Assembly: GCA_947623175.1 (NCBI GenBank)
Contig: CANQGK010000006.1
Span: 1 to 64,000 of the forward strand
Length of the DNA: 64,000 nt
Direction of reading: 5' to 3'
From: an uncultured Clostridia bacterium
GTDB taxonomy: Bacteria > Bacillota > Clostridia > Oscillospirales > Acutalibacteraceae
In this document: in pieces, positions 8,830 to 17,205 of the stretch
How the letters are laid out: each line of letters starts with the position of its first letter
Numbering within the stretch: the first letter of the stretch is position 1
Translations under genes and position numbers: made by a program
The notes under the pieces: model-generated
The model's input: only the letters and a program-made list of their open reading frames with translations
What the model was told of the DNA's origin: nothing
The model's database searches: none

Positions 8830-10269
8830 ATGAAAATGTTTGGAAAGTATTTGAGGATTTTGTTAAGCGTCCTTTTATGCCTTGCGATGATTTTTGCCGT
8901 GTCCGCCTGCAAAAACGGCAAGGAGACGTCGGAACCCGAAATTTTATACGGTGACGAGACCGACGACGGATTCGGCGACGGCGATACGGACGGAGACGTT
9001 ATAACCTCTACGACTACCACGTCCTCAAAGACCGGCAGCGCCAATACACAAACCTACGATGACGGCCTTGTAAACAAAAACAAGATAAACGAAAGCGCGA
9101 AAACCGACTTCCTTTCAAGCGTTCCCAAGAAGCTTTCCGGTACGGAGGTCTCCATTCTCATATGGTGGCCCGAGTTTGATTACGAGGTAAAGAAGATGGA
9201 GCGCTTTACCAAGGCTACCGGCATTAAGGTAAAGTTCGTTTATGCCGACCAAAGCTCGTATATGCAGAAACTTTCATCCTTAAAGCTTCAGAAGAATTTA
9301 CCGGATATCGCCTGTATCATGTCGGATCAATATCCGAACGCGATCATTCAGGATTATTTCCAGCCCGTAGACAACAGCAAGCTCAGCATGAATAAAAACA
9401 CCTTCGATTTGGCGTCGATGGATAAGCTTAAATGGAACGGCAAGCGGTACGGCGCCGTTATAAAGGGCAACTCGCATATTAACTTCGGAATTATGCTTTA
9501 CAATGCCGATCTGTTCAAAAAGTACGGCGTTACCGATCCGCATACCCTTTGGCAGAAGAAAAATTGGAATTGGGGTACGCTCATAAGCACCGCTCAGCAA
9601 ATTCAGCAAAAATCGGGAGTTACCGCGCTTTCGACCGAGTATCACGCTTACCGTTTATCCCAAAGCTCCGGCGAAGATGCGGTAGTCTTCCAAAACGGCA
9701 AGCTTGTCAACAACACCGGCAGTGAAAATTACCGCGATGCATACAAGCTTATTTACAACCTCAGCAACAACGGTCAATACAAGGTCATGGATATGGGGCT
9801 CAACCGCGACGGATTTATGGAAGGCAAATGCGCAATGTTCTTGGAGGATTCATGGTCATTGCAGAGCGGCGAACGGTATGAGGATCTGCCCTTTACGTTG
9901 GGATTTGCGCCGGTTCCCTGTAAAAAAGGCGTCAACGTTGCGCCATGCGATATGCAGCTTTGGGGCTTTCCGGTAGGCGCCAAAAATACCGAGGCGGCGG
10001 CGTATGCGCTCGAATATTGGCTCTCTCCGCAGTTTGACGAAAAGGGTCATACCACTTGGGTAAACGAGTCGGCGGCGGCTATGCTTGACTATCTCTGGGA
10101 TCAGTCTAAGGTATTTAAGCTCAGCACGGGCGTTATCGAGTACGGCGGAGACTATGATTGGTTTAGCTACAACCAGCAGTGCGCATTAAACGGTAATGAT
10201 ATAAGCTCTACTATGGACAGATGGTCGAACGTTATTACCGAAAATCTCAGAAAACTATACTTAAATTGA
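8830..10269 (+). CDS. Sugar ABC transporter substrate-binding lipoprotein
   Basis: A 479-residue family 1 extracellular solute-binding protein. A signal peptide ends in the lipobox AVSAC, so it is membrane-anchored by lipid. A low-complexity Asp/Gly/Thr/Ser linker (about 40-75) precedes the binding domain, which shows ISILIWWP-like strand 1 (VSILIWWPEFD), a KWNGKRYGAV segment and a C-terminal tryptophan-rich region. GGAGG supports the ATG. No permease is adjacent. The pair at 26171-28046 at the end of the same run could be its partner. It opens a run of ten closely spaced genes. Confidence 0.9.
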   Translation: MKMFGKYLRILLSVLLCLAMIFAVSACKNGKETSEPEILYGDETDDGFGDGDTDGDVITSTTTTSSKTGSANTQTYDDGLVNKNKINESAKTDFLSSVPKKLSGTEVSILIWWPEFDYEVKKMERFTKATGIKVKFVYADQSSYMQKLSSLKLQKNLPDIACIMSDQYPNAIIQDYFQPVDNSKLSMNKNTFDLASMDKLKWNGKRYGAVIKGNSHINFGIMLYNADLFKKYGVTDPHTLWQKKNWNWGTLISTAQQIQQKSGVTALSTEYHAYRLSQSSGEDAVVFQNGKLVNNTGSENYRDAYKLIYNLSNNGQYKVMDMGLNRDGFMEGKCAMFLEDSWSLQSGERYEDLPFTLGFAPVPCKKGVNVAPCDMQLWGFPVGAKNTEAAAYALEYWLSPQFDEKGHTTWVNESAAAMLDYLWDQSKVFKLSTGVIEYGGDYDWFSYNQQCALNGNDISSTMDRWSNVITENLRKLYLN

Positions 10270-10289
10270 TTTAAAGGGACGAGAAACTT

Positions 10290-12395
10290 ATGAACTTTTC
10301 TCGAAAAATATTAATTCCCGTATTCGCCTGTATTACGGCGGCAGTTATATCGGCGGTTTCCTTGGCGGAAGATACGATTTTTAATATTGCCTGTTATTCC
10401 GGACAAAGCGTCTCTGCCGAAAGCCGGGATACTACCGTGGCGCACGGTATAACCCGTAAAGCCGACGGTTCGTTTGATTTTTCGGTAAACGGCGTTACAT
10501 ACAAAAACGAATACGAGCGTATTTTAGCCGAGGACGGATTTATTTACGGTATAGACTATAACAAATTCGGCACATACGCGCAGTATTCGCAGGGTATAGG
10601 CGATAACGTTATAACCGGCAGAAAGTCGGTTTATAAGGCCGAATACGTTGAACGTTCTTTATACAATCTTAAAGCGCTGGGCTTTACCGCCATAAATCCC
10701 TGGATTTTGGCGGGCGGCTCCGGCTTTACCTACGACGAAAACGGTTTGGTCACGGGAATAGGGGACAGATTTGTCGAAGATTTAAGAAATCTTATGGAAT
10801 CCTGCCGCAGAGTCGGTATGGACGTCGTGCCCACAATATTGGTTCACGGTTGGGGTCATCTCTTTAACTACGAATACAACGGACTTTCTCCTTATGAAAT
10901 AAGACTTAAATACTTCCGTTATTATTACGATGATGCGGCGCGCGAAGCCTACGTCGATAACGGCGTAAGCAAGGTTTGCGGGATTTTAAGCGAATATCAG
11001 GATATTATTCCTATCGTCAACCTCACGGTAGAAAACGGTACGCTCACAAACGACACGGAAAACGGCATGCTCTACGCCGAGGACGGTGTTTCCTGGAAGG
11101 ATTTTGCATCCCTTTTAAACCTTTTGCACGATACCTCTAAAAAGTATATGCCCGATATACCCACGAGCGTTGAAGACGTGGGCTGGGATATCAACGGCTT
11201 TAAGTATAACGATCTTAAGGTTGATATTATCGGTTACAATTACTACAGCGTTAAGGGAACCCCGAATCTCGAAACCCGATTTCAACAGCGCCCGGCATAC
11301 CTCGGAGAGCTTAATGTAGGCGAATCCGAAAACGTTAACCAATATTCCGACGAGGTGCTGAATGCCGCGCGCGTTCGGCACTACCGCAGCGCGGTGGAGG
11401 GCGGATATTTAGGCGCTTTCTTTTTCTGCGTTCACACTATGGCTCCCGGCAGAAACAGCAACCTTTTTGCCGAATACCGTACGGATGATTATTCGCTTTT
11501 ACAGGACTATGCGCTCGACCTTTCGTACACGATAACCGACCTTAAAAACGAATACAAGGGTATAAAGCCTATAATGGACAAACCCGTCATGCTTTATAAT
11601 TTCGATTCCGATACCAACTATTGGATAGGCGGCCGCGGCGTCGACTATTTTACGCTCGAACGCAGCGATAACGGCGGTAAGTGGCATGTTATAGCCGACA
11701 ATATCGATTCTATGGATAATTCTATGGACAACGGCCTTATCACCTATACGGACGATACCCGCATAGCGGGGGTTAAGTACCGTTACCGCGTCATTGCCGT
11801 AGATTACGACGGTAATAAAATGACCTCCGATCCGACGAATGAAAACGAGGTTTACGTGCCGACCGAAATGTTTGTCGACGCGAACGGAAACTATGCCGGC
11901 GGCTTTGAGGACGGGGAATACAAGGCGACTTATGACGACGATCATCTGTCCGAAAACAGCAACGGCTGGTACGTTTATAACGACGATAGAGGCAATCCGA
12001 ATAACTGCGGCCGGTTTACCGCGGAGGAAGCCCACAGCGGCAAATATTCCTTTAAGGTAGATTACGAAAACGGCATAGGTACTGCGGGTCAATACACGAC
12101 CTTTATGGTTTATAACCTTAAATTAGAGCCATCAAGAACCTATCATTTCGGTATGTGGTATAAGACAAAGCGCGGTTCGATTTCCATTACCGTGCGCCCC
12201 GTAGGCAGTACGGATAACCTTTGCTATACGGGACTTACCAACACCGAAGAGGATGATACCGAATGGCATTATACGGAGGTCGATTTTAATTCACCGGATG
12301 ACGGATTGGTGCGCGTCGTTATAATGAACAGCTCTAAGACCGTTACCGATACGAGGTTTTATATCGACGATATGACAATCACCGAATTCAGATAA
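10290..12395 (+). CDS. Secreted clan GH-A-like hydrolase with FN3 and CBM domains
   Basis: A 701-residue protein with an N-terminal hydrophobic export segment. Residues about 75-420 look like a GH5-type TIM barrel: WILAGGSGF, PTILVHGWGHL, NLTVENG with E248, GYNYYS, and YLGELNVGE with E340, which would be the acid/base and nucleophile in clan GH-A. The acid/base motif is not the canonical Asn-Glu, so activity is not certain. A fibronectin-like region (about 430-525, KYRYRVIAVDYDGN) and a C-terminal CBM4/9-like beta sandwich (about 530-700, ending IDDMTITEF) follow. Spacing of 20 and 17 bp to its neighbours indicates co-transcription. Mannan or glucan cleavage is a guess. Confidence 0.62.
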   Translation: MNFSRKILIPVFACITAAVISAVSLAEDTIFNIACYSGQSVSAESRDTTVAHGITRKADGSFDFSVNGVTYKNEYERILAEDGFIYGIDYNKFGTYAQYSQGIGDNVITGRKSVYKAEYVERSLYNLKALGFTAINPWILAGGSGFTYDENGLVTGIGDRFVEDLRNLMESCRRVGMDVVPTILVHGWGHLFNYEYNGLSPYEIRLKYFRYYYDDAAREAYVDNGVSKVCGILSEYQDIIPIVNLTVENGTLTNDTENGMLYAEDGVSWKDFASLLNLLHDTSKKYMPDIPTSVEDVGWDINGFKYNDLKVDIIGYNYYSVKGTPNLETRFQQRPAYLGELNVGESENVNQYSDEVLNAARVRHYRSAVEGGYLGAFFFCVHTMAPGRNSNLFAEYRTDDYSLLQDYALDLSYTITDLKNEYKGIKPIMDKPVMLYNFDSDTNYWIGGRGVDYFTLERSDNGGKWHVIADNIDSMDNSMDNGLITYTDDTRIAGVKYRYRVIAVDYDGNKMTSDPTNENEVYVPTEMFVDANGNYAGGFEDGEYKATYDDDHLSENSNGWYVYNDDRGNPNNCGRFTAEEAHSGKYSFKVDYENGIGTAGQYTTFMVYNLKLEPSRTYHFGMWYKTKRGSISITVRPVGSTDNLCYTGLTNTEEDDTEWHYTEVDFNSPDDGLVRVVIMNSSKTVTDTRFYIDDMTITEFR

Positions 12396-12412
12396 CAGAA
12401 AGGGAGTAAATT

Positions 12413-15400
12413 ATGCTTAAAATATTTAAAAACAATTTAAGCCGCGCGGTTTCTGTTATATTGATGTTGGTGATAATATCGGCGTCAATTCCGTTTTTCT
12501 CCGCAATAACCACCAAAGGCGAACGCGCAGAGTACGGCTATATTACCGGCGGAAGCTTTGAAACGGATGTGTTTTGGGCGGACGGCAGAGTAAAGTCCGC
12601 CGAAGCCTTTGACGGCGACTATATAGTAAAGGGGCAAAGCGACAGCGCCTACGTTTATTCGAAAAGCGTTTCACTCGAAAAAAAGGTCAACTATACCTTC
12701 CGATTTTGGTATCGCAACCCGACTGCCGACTCGAACGATAAAGTCGCCGTGTTTTATAACTTAAACGGCAGTTACAGGCGCATTAAAAGCGTAGAACTCG
12801 AAAAAGCCGAGGAATGGACCTTAGGTTCCTTCGTATTTACGCATTCCGCCTATTCCGATTTTTATTTCGGAGTTCAGGGAAGCGACGTTGAGATAGACGC
12901 CGTATCCATTCCGGAAACAAGCGCGAAAAGCGCCAAAAACATCCTGTCAAACGGTTCCTTTGAAAATGAGGAGGAAAAAAGCTGGAATACTGTCGGAGAC
13001 GGCGAGGTGGTATTAAAGGGCAACGGAGTCGACGGCTTCGTTGCGGCGCAGTTGCCGAGCGGCAAGGACAGCGGAATATACTTCGATTTTCCAACCGAAA
13101 AGGAAACATATTATACCGTCACCTTCAAATACAAGGGCTCGGGCGCCGACGCTTCCTGGGCGATAGCCCGTGTGCGCGATGAAATCGGCAAAAATGATAT
13201 TATCGGCGAGAAGCACAGCCTCGAAGTTTCGGAGGATTGGAAAACCGAAAGCTATACCTTTTCTTCGATGTACCGAACCGAGCACCGTTTAATTATCCTG
13301 ACGGGGGAGGGCGGCGAGCTTACCGTAGACGGCGTATGCGTAAGCCTTGACGATACCGACAATCTCATTATAAACGGCGGATTTGAGGACGGTTTCAACA
13401 ATTGGAAGAAAAATACGGGCAGTCAAACGATCGTTTCGGCTCCCGTAAACAGCGGTGAAAAAGCCTTAAAACAGCCGACCGCGAAATACAGCAAGGTATG
13501 GCAGGCGGTAGACGTTGAGCCGAATACACGCTATCAGATATCCTTTGCTTATACCTTTTCGACCGAAAGCGCGGCAACGAGCTGGCTGCACTGGTCGGTA
13601 TGCGACGCAAGCGGCGATTCGCAAAGCGGCTTTAGCCCCGCTATTAATGCGACGGATAACGGCTATATCGCGGGCGAGTCGCATGTCATAAACGATCCCA
13701 ATTGGAATAACTTCGTTTTTACGCTGGACAGCGGCAGTTATACCCGAATTGCGATCGCTTTCCAGACCGCATCCTCCAATCCGGCTTATTTTGACGACGT
13801 TGTAATAAAGAAGGTAAACGTTCCGGCTAAAACGGAGTCTATTCTGAAAAATCCCGGCTTTGAATCCGGCACTGCCGATTGGCAGCAGACGACCGACTCC
13901 GTGGTATACACAAAGGGCAGCGTCGCAAGCTCGGGCACGGGCTCGCTTACGATGACGGATCATACCTATTATCCCAAGATCCACCAAGCTTTTAAGGTCG
14001 AAAAGGGCGAAAGATATATCGCCATATTCAGCTCCTACGGACAAATGGGTTCTTCCAGGTGGGCGGTGACCAAGGCGTTCGACGCCGACGGCGCGCCTTT
14101 AGTGACCGTCGAACCCTCCAACGCCGGGTCCGGGTATATTACCGGCGGAAATATCGGCTCCTCGGAGAATTGGAAAACGGTAATAAGCGATATATTCACT
14201 CCCGCCGAGGACGATACCTACCGTATTACCTTTCAGGCGCACGACTGCAAAAAAGATTCGGCGTTTATAGACGACGTTATCATATTTAAAATAAACGACG
14301 CTGGCTCAAAGCTTATAAACGGCGACTTTAGTCTGGGTGAAATCGCCTGGGCGTTTGATTCCGAGTATTTCGAGTTTACTGACGAAAACTACGGCGTCGA
14401 CGGTTACGGCATGAACGTTTTGGCGGGCAATCACAAAACCTTGAGCCAAAGCTTTAAAACCGAGAAAAATACGAATTACGAGATCTCCTTTTATTATAAG
14501 GGCGAATTTGATGAAGAAATGTCGGCATACTGCATTTCAAAGGATAATACCTTTGATTTTGAATCGGCGGTTACGAAAGGCGTTCTGCAAAACTCCGACA
14601 CATGGAGAAAGCATTCGTTTGTTGTAAACAGCGGAAATTACACCTCGCTTTATCTGATTTTCCAGACCATGAACGATTCGCAATATTATATTGACGATAT
14701 AAAGGTTTTGCAGACCGACAAGGCTGCCGATACCTTGGGCGATCAAACGAGGGCGTATTTTGTCGATTATCATAACGCTACCCCGTATAATGATTACCCT
14801 TATATAACCGATGCGGCAAACAACCTTTTTGCGGACGGCGGTTTCGAAAAGGGTACGAGCTTCGTCGGCGACGGCAGTGAGATACGTTCCGATTCGACGG
14901 CATTTAAGGGAGACAATTATCTTCACTTTGAAGCCGGCAGTACGGAAAATGCAGCTTATATAACCCTGCCGCTTAAGAAGAATACCACATATTATGCCAC
15001 CCTGTTTACAAGATATCCCGAAACCGACGGCGCCAAATTCGGAAACAGCCATATTTCTTTCGGATTTGCCGATCCCGATACCGAGGACTTTATTTTGACT
15101 TCGAATCCCGATTCGGAAACGGGCAGGATGTATACCGAGACAACACAGTGTTCACCTGCGGCGGCGGACAACGAATGGCATATTATAAGCTTCAGTATTA
15201 AGTCTAACGACGCTCAATCCCTTAAATTCTTAATAAGAGGTACCAACGATACCATAGATATAGACGAGCTTTATATTTTCGAAGAAAAGGACGCCGTAAA
15301 GTACGTCTCCGATTTTGAGAAAAAAGCGGACGTTACGATAACCGACTTGAACCCAAAGTTATTGGGTACGAAAACGGCAGACGATAATCTGGTAGGCGAC

Positions 15401-17167
15401 TTTGATTTCGAAAACGGCTATAAGTATTGGACGGTTACCGACAGTACGCTTTTGGGTACCGCTCAAAACGACGGGGATCTTAATGCCGTCAACAGCAGAC
15501 ACAGCATTCAGAAAAATGCGCTCTTGTACGAGAGCACAAAGCGTTATCCCAATAAAATTTACTATATTCGTTGGATAGACGTAGAGCCGAATACCGAATA
15601 CACCTTTTCCGCCAAATGCGCGCTTACGAAAACCGGCGGCGGCGCGGTAGGTATCATAAGCGGTTACAGATCCGACGGTTATTCCGACGTTACCGAGAAT
15701 ATGAAGCTGCCGACGGTAATAAAGAGGTTCACCTTCGGCAACGAAAACTTTATCGATAACTGCGATTGGCAGAGCTTCGGCGTTTCCTTTAATACCAACG
15801 ATCGCAACCGCGTCGGAATAATGGTATATGACGGCGGCGGCACGGCTTATTTTGACGATTTTCGGCTTTTTAAAACGGCTGACGCCGCAAAGCTTACGGA
15901 ACCCGTAAGCACTTTCCCGAAAACGCTTGCCGCGTCAAAGAAAGCATATAAGCTTTCGGGCGGACTTTTAACGGGGGTAGATAAAAATACCGCGATAAAA
16001 ACCCTGCTCGGCGGCCTTAAAAATTCGAAATATATCCGAGTTTTTGCGGCGGACGGCAGCGAAATAACCGATTTCGGCGGTTATATCGGTACGGGAATGC
16101 AGGTACGGCTTATGGACGGCCCGGTTATCAAGGACAGGGCAACCGTCATAATCTACGGCGACGTAACCGGCGACGGAAAGGCGGACGGCAAGGATTCTAC
16201 CGCGATATTAAAGCATTTGTCCGAAACCGAATTGCTTACGGGAAATTATCTTAAGGCGGCGGACGTCGACCGCGACGGCAAGGTCACGGTATATGACAGC
16301 CGGCTTTCGTCAAAATCCGCCAAAACGGGCAGCGCGTCCTTCCGTGTGGAGGGCCCGACAAGCTTTGCCGTAGGCGATGAAATAAGGGTGGTCCTCGTTT
16401 GCGATACCGATAATATCACTGCATTAAACGGCAGAATAACCCTCACGTCGGGGCTTATATTCCTTGACGCAAAGGCCGACAAAAAGGGAAGCGAATTTTA
16501 CTTTACCGAACAGGATAAGGATATCGTATTTTCCTTTGCGCCGGGAAGCGGCAAATTAAAGAAGGGCGAAACGGTCGTTACCTTTACTTTGCAGGTGGGC
16601 AATATCGCGCGATACAGCGACGCCGCGGTTACCCTCTCGGATACCTTTGCCACTACGGGCAAGGATCTTTTAAAGGCGGATTCCTATCGCTGGACAAACG
16701 TAACCGTAAAGGGCGAAGAAGAGGATAATTCCGAGATTATCATAACCGAGGAGACCACCGAAACGCTTCTAAGCACAAGACTTTCGCTGCTTAAGCTTGA
16801 CGAAGCGGAAATATCCCCCGAATTTGATCCCGAAATCAAGGAGTATACCGCGACTGTGCCTTACAAAATCGACAAGGTTACGGTCACCGCCGTTCCCGAA
16901 TACGAAAACGCGGTCGTCACCGTGGGAGACTCCAATCTCGAATACGTGGGCAACAATATCGTTAAAGTATTGGTCGAAACCGAAAACGGCGGCAGAAGAA
17001 CCTACAAAATCACGGTAAAACGCGAAGCCCCCGAAAAGAAGGCGACGGCAGACAGCGGTTTGCCGCTTTGGGCGATTACGGCGATTATTGCGGGTGCGAT
17101 ACTGCTGCTTGCGGTAATTGCCGCGGTCGTCATAATTTTAATAAAACGCAAGAAGAAAACGGCGTAA
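12413..17167 (+). CDS. Giant anchored protein: seven CBM-like modules, dockerin, cohesin-like, cadherin-like, TM
   Basis: A 1584-residue surface protein. After a signal sequence come about seven CBM4/9-like modules starting near residues 43, 178, 318, 475, 635, 800 and 985. Many open with NG(S/G/D)FE-type motifs and end in a Y(F/I)DD(V/I) strand. A two-repeat dockerin begins near 1247 (DVTGDGKADGKD, then DVDRDGKVTVYD), and a cohesin-like sandwich runs about 1305-1440. A cadherin-like Ig domain (about 1455-1550) precedes a transmembrane helix (about 1553-1577) and a Lys/Arg-rich tail. It would hold glycan near the membrane and may both recruit and be recruited through dockerin-cohesin contacts. 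The individual CBM ligands are unknown. Confidence 0.8.
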   Translation: MLKIFKNNLSRAVSVILMLVIISASIPFFSAITTKGERAEYGYITGGSFETDVFWADGRVKSAEAFDGDYIVKGQSDSAYVYSKSVSLEKKVNYTFRFWYRNPTADSNDKVAVFYNLNGSYRRIKSVELEKAEEWTLGSFVFTHSAYSDFYFGVQGSDVEIDAVSIPETSAKSAKNILSNGSFENEEEKSWNTVGDGEVVLKGNGVDGFVAAQLPSGKDSGIYFDFPTEKETYYTVTFKYKGSGADASWAIARVRDEIGKNDIIGEKHSLEVSEDWKTESYTFSSMYRTEHRLIILTGEGGELTVDGVCVSLDDTDNLIINGGFEDGFNNWKKNTGSQTIVSAPVNSGEKALKQPTAKYSKVWQAVDVEPNTRYQISFAYTFSTESAATSWLHWSVCDASGDSQSGFSPAINATDNGYIAGESHVINDPNWNNFVFTLDSGSYTRIAIAFQTASSNPAYFDDVVIKKVNVPAKTESILKNPGFESGTADWQQTTDSVVYTKGSVASSGTGSLTMTDHTYYPKIHQAFKVEKGERYIAIFSSYGQMGSSRWAVTKAFDADGAPLVTVEPSNAGSGYITGGNIGSSENWKTVISDIFTPAEDDTYRITFQAHDCKKDSAFIDDVIIFKINDAGSKLINGDFSLGEIAWAFDSEYFEFTDENYGVDGYGMNVLAGNHKTLSQSFKTEKNTNYEISFYYKGEFDEEMSAYCISKDNTFDFESAVTKGVLQNSDTWRKHSFVVNSGNYTSLYLIFQTMNDSQYYIDDIKVLQTDKAADTLGDQTRAYFVDYHNATPYNDYPYITDAANNLFADGGFEKGTSFVGDGSEIRSDSTAFKGDNYLHFEAGSTENAAYITLPLKKNTTYYATLFTRYPETDGAKFGNSHISFGFADPDTEDFILTSNPDSETGRMYTETTQCSPAAADNEWHIISFSIKSNDAQSLKFLIRGTNDTIDIDELYIFEEKDAVKYVSDFEKKADVTITDLNPKLLGTKTADDNLVGDFDFENGYKYWTVTDSTLLGTAQNDGDLNAVNSRHSIQKNALLYESTKRYPNKIYYIRWIDVEPNTEYTFSAKCALTKTGGGAVGIISGYRSDGYSDVTENMKLPTVIKRFTFGNENFIDNCDWQSFGVSFNTNDRNRVGIMVYDGGGTAYFDDFRLFKTADAAKLTEPVSTFPKTLAASKKAYKLSGGLLTGVDKNTAIKTLLGGLKNSKYIRVFAADGSEITDFGGYIGTGMQVRLMDGPVIKDRATVIIYGDVTGDGKADGKDSTAILKHLSETELLTGNYLKAADVDRDGKVTVYDSRLSSKSAKTGSASFRVEGPTSFAVGDEIRVVLVCDTDNITALNGRITLTSGLIFLDAKADKKGSEFYFTEQDKDIVFSFAPGSGKLKKGETVVTFTLQVGNIARYSDAAVTLSDTFATTGKDLLKADSYRWTNVTVKGEEEDNSEIIITEETTETLLSTRLSLLKLDEAEISPEFDPEIKEYTATVPYKIDKVTVTAVPEYENAVVTVGDSNLEYVGNNIVKVLVETENGGRRTYKITVKREAPEKKATADSGLPLWAITAIIAGAILLLAVIAAVVIILIKRKKKTA

Positions 17168-17205
17168 AGGCTTAAATTTATATTCTGTTCAAAAGGAGGC
17201 AGCTT

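Noticed and set aside
12413-17167. Claim of a complete cellulosome
   Set aside because: Only one cohesin-like domain and two or three dockerin-like segments are visible, with no GH9, GH48 or multi-cohesin scaffold, so only a minimal interaction is suggested.
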